A stretch of DNA of 63,535 nt. It comes from CAYJAZ01 sp964371865 (lineage in GTDB: Bacteria > Desulfobacterota > Desulfovibrionia > Desulfovibrionales > Desulfovibrionaceae). The notes beneath the pieces are model-generated. The model made no database searches and was not told where the DNA came from. It saw only the letters and a program-made list of their open reading frames with translations. A program made the position numbers and the translations under genes. Shown piece after piece: positions 1-8,900 of this stretch (positions are counted from its first letter, which is position 1; each line of letters opens with the position of its first letter). Where the stretch lies: positions 1 to 63,535 of the forward strand of contig CAYJOR010000010.1 in assembly GCA_964371865.1 (NCBI GenBank), in the 5' to 3' direction.

Positions 1-150
1 CTCTGCATAATTATTTCCCCCTCTCGAGCTCTCCCCCTTCCTTAAAAACCATTTACTGGAATATCAATAAGTTAGAAAGCAACACTAAAGTAGAAAGAAA
101 ATTACTAGCTTTTCTCAATAAAATGTTCAGTAATTATGCAGAAGTCTTTA
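1..150. repeat. MITE-like element, left-edge copy
   Basis: The sequence opens with CTCTGCATAATTA (1-13) and its reverse complement TAATTATGCAGA lies at 131-142, so this is a short element of about 140-150 bp with terminal inverted repeats. It has no coding capacity. Its interior carries a G-rich block, read on the minus strand, of the same kind as the hairpins at 18578, 35715 and 46760. A second copy in opposite orientation begins at 63379. The left terminus may extend beyond the window. The parent transposon is not identified. Confidence 0.7.
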
Positions 151-230
151 CCTACCTGGTAATAGGATAGTTGTTTTTTGATTAAAGTCAAATATCATTA
201 TGAATAGAATTGATTTCTAGAGAATAATTT

Positions 231-253
231 TTTAAGGAAAGAGGGAGTTTGAT
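231..253. repeat. fragment of the G-rich dispersed repeat
   Basis: The string TTAAGGAAAGAGGGAGTTTGA closely matches the minus-strand reading of the element at 18612-18643 and resembles the G-rich flank at 46741-46760 and 63480-63505. Only half of the palindrome is present, so no hairpin forms here. It is probably a decayed copy. A TTGACA box follows directly at 253-258. Confidence 0.4.
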
Positions 254-368
254 TGACATTTTAATAAATGTTTTGTACTTCTTTCCGGAAACTAACACAA
301 CCTTAAAGAGTTGTAACAAGAGTTCTATAACTTCAAATTCTCCTCAATTAAAGATATGTTTTTTATTC

Positions 369-514
369 GGGTGTGTTTCTAAATTATGAAATTTTGTTGA
401 ATTTTCAACAAAAAGAGATTTTTTATGAAGTACAGTGTATCAAAACACACATAAACTGAATAAAAAATCTTTGGGGCTGAAAGAACGCAAAAGAATTAAT
501 TTAGAAACATACCC
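369..514. repeat. MITE-like element, GTTTCTAAATT-type termini
   Basis: This is a 146-bp non-coding element bounded by 17-bp inverted repeats (369-385 and 498-514, one mismatch) that start GGGTGTGTTTCTAAATT. It is flanked by identical TATTC (364-368 and 515-519), consistent with a target-site duplication. Its interior is clearly homologous to the element at 35797-35950, which has different termini. It sits immediately upstream of the ribosome binding site of the permease gene at 538, so any transcript starting further upstream would carry it in its leader. Confidence 0.8.
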
Positions 515-537
515 TATTCATCAAGAGGAGAAAATCA

Positions 538-1800
538 TTGAGTACAAATTTTGAACGAGAACAAATTCCGTTTGACGAGAAAAGATCTTGGCTTGCAATG
601 CTTTCAGTTTTGGTAACTATTGGAGTTGATTTATCATCTGTTTTTTTGGGCTCTGATTTAGCCTCCTCAATGCCTATGAATGATGCAATACTTAGCGTTA
701 TTTTAGGTTCAAGCATACTTGCTTTTATGTATACTTTATGTGCAATTGTAGGTCAAAGAACAAGTCTAACCACTTCTCTTATAATTGAATATGTTTTAGG
801 CGAAAAAATTGCAAAAGTTTTTGCTTTAGTTATATGCACATCACTTCTTGGTTGGTTTGGAGTGCAGGTTGGTTTTTTTGCAGAAAATATTCAGGTAATT
901 ATAGATGAAATTTTTCACCTAAAGCTTGATGTTTGGGTATACAGCCTTATAGGCGGTATTTTAATGACAAGCACAGCTATTATAGGCTATAAGGCAATTG
1001 AGAAACTATCTCTCTATTCAGTTCCTTTTTTGCTTGCTCTAATGCTTATTACAGTGAGTTTAGCGCTCAATTCAAATGGCATACCTTCAAATGAAATAGA
1101 TAAACAAGTGATGAGCATTTTTGAAGGAGCTTCACTTTGTATTAGTATTCTTATCGTGGGCGCTATTACTGCACCGGATTTTAGCCGTTGGTCACGAAAT
1201 ACAAAAGAATGTACGCTTTCAAGTTTTTTAGGTATTTTAATTGGCAATAGCTTTATGATTATCGTATCTATTATACTTGTAAAGGCAATGCTTAGCGATG
1301 ATATTATGCGTATTTTTATAAGTTTAGGTATTGCGATTCCGGGAATTTTTGTTCTTACACTTGCGCAATGGACAACAAATACAACCAATGTTTATTCCTC
1401 TTCTCTTGGTGCTTCGGTTGTATTTAAAAAAGTTCCCGCAAAACTTTTAAGTATTATTATTGGAGCACTTGGAACGCTTTTAGCTATTTCCGGTATTTAT
1501 AATAATTTCTTCACTTTCTTAAATTTATTAGCTATTTTTATTGCTCCGATAGGTGGAATTTATACGGCTGAATACTACATCTGTAAAAATAGATTACAAA
1601 GCTTAAAAAGTGACGACAAACAATCATTTGCTTCAAGTTTAATCTGGCTTATAAGTGCAGTCTTCACCTATTGTGTAACGCCTGCGCCTGATGGCTTGGA
1701 AATTATTTCTATCACTACAATTGCCCCTCTTGACGGTTTTATTTTTGCTTTTCTTCTTCAAGCAATTGTAGGAAATATTTTAAAATCAAAAAAGGCTTAA
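538..1800 (+). CDS. NCS1-family nucleobase/hydantoin permease (cytosine permease-like)
   Basis: This 420-residue polytopic membrane protein has about twelve hydrophobic segments and a soluble N-terminus. Its overall pattern, including the early conserved GVDLSSVFLG-type segment and the LAQWTTNTTN segment near residue 278, fits the CodB/NCS1 purine-cytosine permease family, which imports nucleobases, hydantoins and related heterocycles with a cation. The start is TTG at 538, preceded by GAGGAG at 526-531. It is two bases from the next gene and leads a three-gene operon whose partners are hydantoinase-related, so a hydantoin-like or thiohydantoin-like substrate is more likely than cytosine. That substrate is inferred from context. 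Confidence 0.8.
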   Translation: MSTNFEREQIPFDEKRSWLAMLSVLVTIGVDLSSVFLGSDLASSMPMNDAILSVILGSSILAFMYTLCAIVGQRTSLTTSLIIEYVLGEKIAKVFALVICTSLLGWFGVQVGFFAENIQVIIDEIFHLKLDVWVYSLIGGILMTSTAIIGYKAIEKLSLYSVPFLLALMLITVSLALNSNGIPSNEIDKQVMSIFEGASLCISILIVGAITAPDFSRWSRNTKECTLSSFLGILIGNSFMIIVSIILVKAMLSDDIMRIFISLGIAIPGIFVLTLAQWTTNTTNVYSSSLGASVVFKKVPAKLLSIIIGALGTLLAISGIYNNFFTFLNLLAIFIAPIGGIYTAEYYICKNRLQSLKSDDKQSFASSLIWLISAVFTYCVTPAPDGLEIISITTIAPLDGFIFAFLLQAIVGNILKSKKA

Positions 1801-1802
1801 TT

Positions 1803-2897
1803 ATGAGATACATTACAGAAGAAACCCTTGAAAAAATAGCTGTTGGTGCAGCTGTTTTAGGAACAGGCGGTGGAGGAGATCCCTACATCGGCAAACTTAT
1901 GGCACGTGAAGCTATAAGAAAAAATGGCCCTGTAAAGCTTATCACCCTTGATGAACTTGATGATGACGCCTTAGTTGTTCCTGTTTCCGGCATGGGTTCA
2001 CCAACTGTTACCATAGAAAAACTCCCTTCTGAAATTGAAATCATCACTCCTCTATTAAAAATGCAAGAAGTTCTTGGCAGAAAAGTTGACGTTATTATCC
2101 CCATTGAAATTGGCGGAATAAATTCAATGATGCCTATTGCTGCTGCTGCAATGCTTGGTTTACCCATCATTGATGCCGATTCAATGGGAAGAGCCTTCCC
2201 CGAAGCGCAAATGGTTACTTTTTATCTTGACGGTTATGAAACAAGCCCTATAACTATCTGTGATGAAAAAGGAAATAGTGCAGTCCTCTATCCTAAAGAT
2301 GCACTTTGGGCAGAAAGATTGGCAAGAGCGCTTACCATTGAAATGGGCGGTTCTTGTTCTATTACCGACTATCATCTTTCAGGCAAACAAATTAAATTTT
2401 CTGCTGTGCCAGATACTATGACTTTAGCCGAAAACATTGGTGATATCTTACTTGATAAATCACACTCTTCAAAAGAATCAATAAAAAAAATGCTCGATGA
2501 ACTTAAAGGCTATAAACTTTTTGAAGGAAAAATTACAGATATCAAGCGTGAACTTTCTGATGGCTTTACACGCGGTCAGGCAAGTTTTACAGGAATTAAT
2601 GGATATAGTGGAGATTATAGTATATTTTTCCAAAACGAACATTTAATTGCAAAAAAAGGTGAAAAATCTCTTTGCATGACACCTGATTTAATTGCAGTTC
2701 TAGATCTTGAAACTGGTTTTCCGGTTACTACTGAAAGAATGCGTTATGGCGCTCGCGTGATTGTAGTTGCTTTCCCTTGTTTTGAAAAATGGCGTACTGA
2801 AAAAGGCATTGCCACTGTTGGTCCAAGATATTTTGGATATGATGAAGACTATATACCAATTGAAACTTTATGTGAAGGCTTTAAAAATGAAATATAG
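1803..2897 (+). CDS. DUF917 family protein (S-methyl thiohydantoin desulfurase-type)
   Basis: The 364-residue soluble protein starts with the glycine-rich motif GTGGGGDPY (about residues 20-28), typical of DUF917. The family is now named for an S-methyl thiohydantoin desulfurase domain and usually lies beside or fused to hydantoinase/oxoprolinase proteins, as it does here. Related enzymes remove sulfur from thiohydantoins, including an intermediate of ergothioneine breakdown. Family membership follows from the motif and neighbours; the actual substrate is inferred. It starts two bases after the permease stop and overlaps the following gene by 11 bp, which indicates translational coupling. Confidence 0.75.
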   Translation: MRYITEETLEKIAVGAAVLGTGGGGDPYIGKLMAREAIRKNGPVKLITLDELDDDALVVPVSGMGSPTVTIEKLPSEIEIITPLLKMQEVLGRKVDVIIPIEIGGINSMMPIAAAAMLGLPIIDADSMGRAFPEAQMVTFYLDGYETSPITICDEKGNSAVLYPKDALWAERLARALTIEMGGSCSITDYHLSGKQIKFSAVPDTMTLAENIGDILLDKSHSSKESIKKMLDELKGYKLFEGKITDIKRELSDGFTRGQASFTGINGYSGDYSIFFQNEHLIAKKGEKSLCMTPDLIAVLDLETGFPVTTERMRYGARVIVVAFPCFEKWRTEKGIATVGPRYFGYDEDYIPIETLCEGFKNEI

Positions 2898-4437
2898 AAT
2901 TGGCATTGATGTTGGCGGAACAAATACTGATGCAGCTTTACTTGATGAAAAACTCAATGTTATTCACTCAGCAAAAGTCCATACCACAAAAGACGTTGAA
3001 ACAGGTGTATACAATGCCCTTACAAAAGTTTTAGAAGAAAGTAAGGTTTCAAGTCTAGATGTAGCCTATGCTATGCTTGGCACAACACATTGTACAAATG
3101 CAATTGTTGAAAGAAAAAATTTGAATAGTGTTGCACTTATTCGTATAGGAAAACCTTCAACAACAGCAATCCCTCCATTAGTAGATTGGCCTGACGATTT
3201 TCGTGAATCTTTAGAAGTCTACCCTAGCCTTGTGCACGGTGGTTATGAATTTGATGGGCAAGTTATTGAAGAGCTCAATAAAGAAGATGTTTTTCAATTC
3301 CTCAATTCCGTAAAAGGCAAGGTAGAAAGTGTTGCTATCAGCGGGGTTTTTGCGCCTGTTAATAAAAGTCAAGAAGAACAAGTTGCCCTTTGGGCAAAAG
3401 AAGTTTTGGGCGATTTACCTATTACTCTCTCTTCTGAAATAGGTAGTATAGGCTTATTGGAAAGAGAAAATGCCGCTATATTAAATTCTGCATTATCAAA
3501 TACTTGCAAGACTGTTGCTTATGGTTTTAGAAATGCTTTGCTCACACTTGGTATTGATTGCAAAATCTTCTTTAGTCAAAACGACGGCACGTTGATGAAT
3601 CTTGAGCAAACCATAAAATATCCTATATTTACTATTGGTTGCGGCATAACAAATTCAATCCGAGGCGCATCTTTTCTTTCACGCGTAAAAGATGCAATTA
3701 TTCTTGATATTGGAGGAACCACTACCGATATTGGTGTATTGCAAAATGGCTTTCCAAGAGAATCTGCTGTGGCGGCAAATATCGGTGGTATAAACACAAA
3801 CTTCAGAATGCCTGATATGATTTCAATTGGTCTTGCCGGTGGAACAATTGTAGAAGGAGATGAAGATAAATTGAAAATAGGCCCTGAAAGCGTAGGTTTT
3901 GAAATAACATCAAAAGCTTTAATCTTTGGTGGTAAAACCCTTACTCTTTCAGATGTTGCAACAAAAAAGAACGGTGCATTCCCTGAACTTTTTGATAAAG
4001 TTTCACATCTTGACAATAGCTTATGCAATAAAGCTTTTCAACAAGTAAAAGAAATGCTTGAAGGTGCTATTGACCAGATGAAAACAAAGAAGGACGACGT
4101 TATTGTAGTGCTTACAGGTGGCGGAAGTGTGATTTGCCCTGAAAATTTATTGGGAGTAGCTGAAATCATTCGCCCAGCTCATTATAAATCTGCAAATGCG
4201 GTTGGTGCGGCACTTGGTCAAGTAAGTGGTGAAGTAGAGCGTGTGTTCAACTTAGATAATATGAACAGACAAGAAGCTTTAGAAACAGCTATAAAGGAAG
4301 CCACACAAAAAGCAATTTTTTCAGGCGCGGCAGAAAGCACAATTTCAATCCTTGCCTGTGAAGATATACCTCTTGCTTATCTCCCCGGAAGTGCAATACT
4401 TATTAAAGTAAAAGTGATTGGCGATTTACTCGATTAA
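2887..4437 (+). CDS. hydantoinase/oxoprolinase family protein
   Basis: This 516-residue protein belongs to the HyuA-like hydantoinase A / 5-oxoprolinase group. It has two ASKHA-type phosphate-binding loops: GIDVGGTNTDA at residues 6-16 and DIGGTTTDIG near residue 275. Family members use ATP to open cyclic amides such as hydantoins or 5-oxoproline. The ATG at 2887 is chosen because it puts the GIDVGGTNTD loop at the N-terminus; upstream in-frame starts would only add residues that overlap the DUF917 gene. There is no HyuB partner in view; the DUF917 protein takes that position. A strong terminator follows at 4518. Confidence 0.8.
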   Translation: MKYRIGIDVGGTNTDAALLDEKLNVIHSAKVHTTKDVETGVYNALTKVLEESKVSSLDVAYAMLGTTHCTNAIVERKNLNSVALIRIGKPSTTAIPPLVDWPDDFRESLEVYPSLVHGGYEFDGQVIEELNKEDVFQFLNSVKGKVESVAISGVFAPVNKSQEEQVALWAKEVLGDLPITLSSEIGSIGLLERENAAILNSALSNTCKTVAYGFRNALLTLGIDCKIFFSQNDGTLMNLEQTIKYPIFTIGCGITNSIRGASFLSRVKDAIILDIGGTTTDIGVLQNGFPRESAVAANIGGINTNFRMPDMISIGLAGGTIVEGDEDKLKIGPESVGFEITSKALIFGGKTLTLSDVATKKNGAFPELFDKVSHLDNSLCNKAFQQVKEMLEGAIDQMKTKKDDVIVVLTGGGSVICPENLLGVAEIIRPAHYKSANAVGAALGQVSGEVERVFNLDNMNRQEALETAIKEATQKAIFSGAAESTISILACEDIPLAYLPGSAILIKVKVIGDLLD

Positions 4438-4517
4438 TCTTTATTACTTTCATCTACACCTACAACTATTTCTACATTTATAAAGTAGTAAGATATACTT
4501 TGGATTAAGAAAACAGC

Positions 4518-4546
4518 AAAGGGATTATTGTAATAATCCCTTTTTT
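4518..4546 (+). terminator. Rho-independent terminator of the permease-hydantoinase operon
   Basis: Perfect 12-bp stem AAAGGGATTATT / AATAATCCCTTT with a two-base loop, followed by a T run. It lies about 80 bp after the stop of the hydantoinase-family gene. Confidence 0.85.
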
Positions 4547-4662
4547 CAACTATATCAACTAGTTCCTATTTAGCAGAGCGAGCGAATTTGAATAGTTTTT
4601 TTCTCTACCTCAGTAATTTCTTCAAGATACTCAACATTTTCTTCATCACTTATTCTTCAAAA

Positions 4663-4691
4663 CTACAGCCACCTTTTTCAGGTGGCTGTAG
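4663..4691 (-). terminator. hairpin, probable terminator of the secreted-protein gene
   Basis: An 11-bp perfect stem (CTACAGCCACC / GGTGGCTGTAG) with a seven-base loop is followed on the minus strand by TTTTG. It lies downstream of the minus-strand gene ending at 4802. The rest of 4547-4801 shows no gene I can support. Confidence 0.65.
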
Positions 4692-4801
4692 TATACTACT
4701 GGGATGCCGATTTCAAGGCGTTTTTCAATAAATTTCACTGAAGTTGCACAGAGGTATTTTTACAATCTTGTGAATTATTTATCCTCGTAAGCAGAGCTCA
4801 A

Positions 4802-5410
4802 TTATTTATATGTTCCACGTAGACTTCCGCGCATTCCGCAAAGAAAATTATCGTTAGCCAAAGTCAAATTTACGGAATCATCATAGCCAAACTCACCTGC
4901 AACAATACCATCATCTGCTTCACATACAAAGATATTATCAACTATTCTACATGGAGCGATAAATTCACAAACCCACCTTCCATCATCTGCAAAAGTGTTT
5001 ACTTGGATATTGAAGGACGTGTCTGTTTTACTTGTAATTATAAGATTGCCATTGCCTTCGGTTATCGTATACTGAGCTTGTGTCCCATCAAGAACTTTAC
5101 AAGTGAAGGGCTGTTTTAAGTTCATAGTCAACATGCCTTCAACTATACTAAAATCTCCTGTAATTTCAGCATGAAGTTCGTCATAACCAGCAGTTTCGAC
5201 ACACTCTTTGAAGCTTTCATCTTCAATTTCAAAAGCGGCACCTAAAAACACAGTATCCTCTGCCCCCTCGTTATAAAGGTAATAAAAGTACATTTGATAT
5301 TTATATGCAACATCAATCTTGCCTGTAAGCTTCATTTGCTCTGCACTACTGTGGTTCGCACTAAAAAAAAGAAAGAAAAACAAAATAGATAAAAACAACT
5401 TTGATTTCAT
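4802..5410 (-). CDS. small secreted protein of unknown function
   Basis: This 202-residue protein begins with a clear signal peptide: basic MKSK, a Phe/Leu-rich core and a likely cleavage after SSAEQ-type residues near position 24. The mature part is acidic and rich in short alternating segments, with four or more cysteines, which suggests a small periplasmic or surface beta-structured domain. I do not recognise a family. The ATG at 5410 is preferred over a GTG six bases upstream because AGGGAG then sits at a normal distance. It stands alone, between a terminator hairpin and a region of mobile-element debris, so it may be accessory DNA. Confidence 0.6.
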   Translation of the reverse strand: MKSKLFLSILFFFLFFSANHSSAEQMKLTGKIDVAYKYQMYFYYLYNEGAEDTVFLGAAFEIEDESFKECVETAGYDELHAEITGDFSIVEGMLTMNLKQPFTCKVLDGTQAQYTITEGNGNLIITSKTDTSFNIQVNTFADDGRWVCEFIAPCRIVDNIFVCEADDGIVAGEFGYDDSVNLTLANDNFLCGMRGSLRGTYK

Positions 5411-5524
5411 ACTCACTCCCTTTTGTTACAGGTTGCACGATTTTTCTAAAAAACATTGTAAAATACCTTGAGAACAATACTAACCTAAAGAGGAAGTAAT
5501 GTCTACCAATCTCAATTTTTCTAT

Positions 5525-5541
5525 GGTGTGTTTCTAAATTC
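5525..5541. repeat. solo MITE terminal repeat
   Basis: GGTGTGTTTCTAAATT at this position matches the terminal repeat of the elements at 369 and 5927, but no partner end lies within a MITE length on the right. It is probably the remnant of a decayed copy, or one end of a larger disrupted element whose other end is the 5927-5974 palindrome. Confidence 0.45.
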
Positions 5542-5744
5542 CAGTAATATTTCCAATTTAAATTATGCTTTAACTCCAATGTATCTCTCTAAATCTTTGA
5601 ATTATTAGTTGTTTTACTCAGCGTGATATACAGCACATAAAAAAAGACAGTGTCTATATCTGCTGTAAACACAACATATGTTCTGATTCGTGTTTGTTAT
5701 AGCTTTAATAGAATCTTTATATATATATCCCCTTAGGAGCTATT

Positions 5745-5907
5745 ATGCAAAGCAAGAACGCAGTTGGAAATTTGATTAATCGTTATAGAGCAGTTTTAAA
5801 AATCTGTAGTGAGTGCCGGAAATAGTTTAGCTCGTGGCGATTCTGCCATTGTAGGCGGTATAACAGGCCCTGCTTCAATAATCCTATCATACATATTTCC
5901 GCTATAG
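5745..5907 (+). pseudogene. decayed 5' end of a second autotransporter gene
   Basis: An ATG preceded by TTAGGAG opens a frame reading MQSKNAVGNLINRYRAVLK, nearly identical to the first residues of the large autotransporter encoded on the opposite strand (MQSRNAIGNLKNRYLAVLK). The frame stops after 26 codons, while an overlapping frame continues with SAGNSLARGDSAIVGG and a further stop at 5905. This looks like the leader of a paralogous autotransporter that has lost part of its signal sequence by deletion and all of its passenger and barrel. Its ribosome binding site also resembles that of the intact gene, so promoter-proximal DNA was duplicated too. Confidence 0.7.
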
Positions 5908-5926
5908 TACCGCTTTATTACAGTAA

Positions 5927-5974
5927 GGGTGTGTTTCTAGATTCAAAAACTTTGTGGAATTTAGAAACACACCC
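5927..5974. repeat. 48-bp minimal MITE / long hairpin
   Basis: Two 17-bp terminal repeats (GGGTGTGTTTCTAGATT and its near-perfect complement ending ACACACCC) are separated by only 14 bp. The interior keeps the AAACTTTGTGGAA block seen just inside the ends of the larger copies, so this is an internally deleted copy. It lies 14 bp beyond the stop of the autotransporter gene, where the long stem could act as an mRNA 3' end, although no T run follows. Confidence 0.75.
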
Positions 5975-5988
5975 TAGAATACTAAGTC

Positions 5989-8900
5989 TTAGAATTCATA
6001 TCTGAAAGTAGCAGATATCGCATGACTGTCTTCACGTCCTGAAGCTTGGAGTTTGTAATCAAGACCGAATTGTAGATTTTCTTTTGCAATACTTACACCA
6101 ATTCCGCCGCTGAAAGCAAAGTTATCAACGTTTTGCATAGTGAATTCTGTAGCTGTATCAAGACCTGCAACTGAAGTTTTAGATGTTGCTTCTGTGTCGC
6201 CAGTATTTGCCACGAATCCTAAATCTACTTTTGGAGTAATTGACCAATTATTATCGGTAACTATTTCCTTGCTGAAAGTTACGCCTACAGGGATTTGTAC
6301 GATATTTTGAGTGTCTTTTGCAACACTTGATACAACACCGCCATTTCCTTTTACGTCATAACTATCAGTCGTCACACCTAAATAACGAACGCCAACATGA
6401 GGAGTGATATCCACAACAGATGTATTGAATTTGTATTCAGCATTTAATCCTACTGTCCATACATCGGTGCTTACGTCGGCTGTATTTTGACCCCAAGCCA
6501 TAAGAGTATTTGTATCTTGCTTGATATCGCCATTTACGCCTGTATAGCCAACATCAAAGCTAAGCCCTAGATTATCTTGTTGGTATGCAGCATAGAGTGA
6601 TACACCCCAGAAATCGAAATCATTTTCTGTTTTGTTGAGGTCGCCTGATGAGTCCACATGACCTGAACCGACGTTCACTGCAAGACCAAATCTATATTGT
6701 TCTTGCATGGTGTAATCCATACCTAGAACTGCACCTGCAAGCCCTGAACTGTAGCCGGCTTCAAAGCTTCCTGTATCGACTCCGCTCACGTTAGACCATT
6801 TATACATAGGCATAAACCAAACACCAACGCCGTTCATCATGCCACTGCCTGAATTTAGTCCTACTTGCCCATTGTCAGCAACCATAGATGTAGAATTTTT
6901 ATTGTCGTAGCCTGCGAAGTTGAGAGAGTTATGTGAGCTTATAGTGTCGCTACTAATGCCTGCAACAGCGAAACCTGTTCCCGCATTTGCTCCAAGAGCA
7001 CCAATTTGGAAGGAAGATTCAAGTTCTTTTGCTTGCACTTCTTCTCCGGCATCTCCAAGATAGCTTATGCCAAGAAGTCTGCTTAGATACGCAACACCAC
7101 TATTGGAATGATCAGTTGCGCTAGGATATTTTGTTTGTAGTTCGTTAAAAAGAGTATTTAGATTGTCGCTAAGGTATGGATTATCGGAAAGCACCTGTTT
7201 TAGAGTTACAGTAAATGTATTATTTACTCTATCAACCTCTGCATTCTCAATTTTCATAAGGCTTGAGTCAGCAATAAGGTTAGTACCTTTCCAACCTTCG
7301 TCTTTTCCTGTAACAGTCCAAGTAAAGCCGTCAACTATGGTAACTTCTTGCCCATTGCTACCGCCTGAAATAACGAGTTTTGCTGTATCGTCTACAGTTA
7401 GACTGCTACCACTAGCTCCGCTTAGAGCAGCAACATTATCTGTCATATTACTAGCATTTACTGTGAGCAGTGAATTTGCCGCAAAAATTGCTTTATTCGT
7501 GTCTGTTGGAAGCTCCTCATCAGCTGTGTTATAACTTCCGTCTACAATAAGAAGACCATTTGAAGATAAAGTTTGCGGCTTATTGAGGAAAAGAGCCGCA
7601 GAGATTTCATTTTCTCCACCACCCCAAGTTAGTCCTGAACCTGCAAAGCTTTTTAGTGCCCAATCAGAGTTATCATCGCCAAGAACTGAATAGGAGTTTT
7701 GAGCTAAAAGATAGATACCGTTGATTCCATTTTCACCTAAACTATTAAATATAGCCGTACTTGCTTCTTCAATATTTTTACTTTGCCATTTGTTTTGTGC
7801 TCCAATTATACTGCCATCACTACTGTTCATAGTATCAGTAACTATAAGTTGACCGCCAGCACCTCCAATTCCTTCATCGTCCTCACCTACAAGGATAAAT
7901 CCGGTGTTGGTAAAGGTTGGAGTTGTATATACAGAATTATTTCTTACTTGGAAAAAATTCTCATCTTTACTATCCCTTTTATTGTTAGTTTCACCATGTG
8001 TATGCACGTTGCCTGTGATGATAACTGCGCCACTTTTATTATCTAACGAACCTTCGATACTACCATTTTCAAGAGTAAGCATACCGATATCATTTACTGC
8101 ATCACCTTGAACTAAAACGCCACCTGCATCGCCTTTACCTGTGAGGGTAAGTTCACCTTTATTTATAACATCGCCGTCTATGCCGCCTAAAGTAGCTGAG
8201 CCACCAGTGAATGTGCCACCTTTTACTACATTTTCAGATAAGGAAGTTCCGTCTTGTATTTCGCCTAGAGCAGTATTTTCTGTGTTAATGCTAACTCCTG
8301 CAAGTTCAAAAACACCGTTTCCTTCAACAAATGGGGCAAAATTAGTAAGGAAAGTGTTATAAGCGCTATATTCCATTTTTTCAAAGCCAACATTTTCAAG
8401 AATAAGGCTACCGTCATTATCAAGCATTTTGGATATCATGCCCTCACTATCATCAAAAGTGCCGTCTTCACTAATTTTACCATAGTTGTTTGCGCTGACT
8501 ATAAGTTTACCGCTTTCGCTTATTTCAAAAGTCATTGCATTTGCGTCAACAGTGAGTAAAGCATCAGAAACATCAAGGACAGAATTGATGTAAAGTGAAC
8601 CATTTTTTTGAATCACTAGCCCACCGCTTTCGAAGGTTGATTCACTAATAATATTAGCGTCTCCCTCAACGCGAACACGGGACTTCTCAGTCATATTAAT
8701 ATTTGCGTTATTAAGGTTTAATGTACCGCCTGAAAGGATTCCTAGATATCCACCCTCATCAAGGTTTATAGTAGCTTTACTTGTGGCATCACCTACATTT
8801 AATACGCCATAGCCCTCATAACCTTGTAAATTCAGTGTGTTATAAGCATTATATGTGCCGGAGTTTTGAATGCCATCCAAGCTGAGTGCACCATTGTTTG

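Noticed and set aside
4547..4660. Possible small gene in the gap after the hydantoinase operon
   Set aside because: Frames are short, lack ribosome binding sites and are interrupted by stops on both strands.
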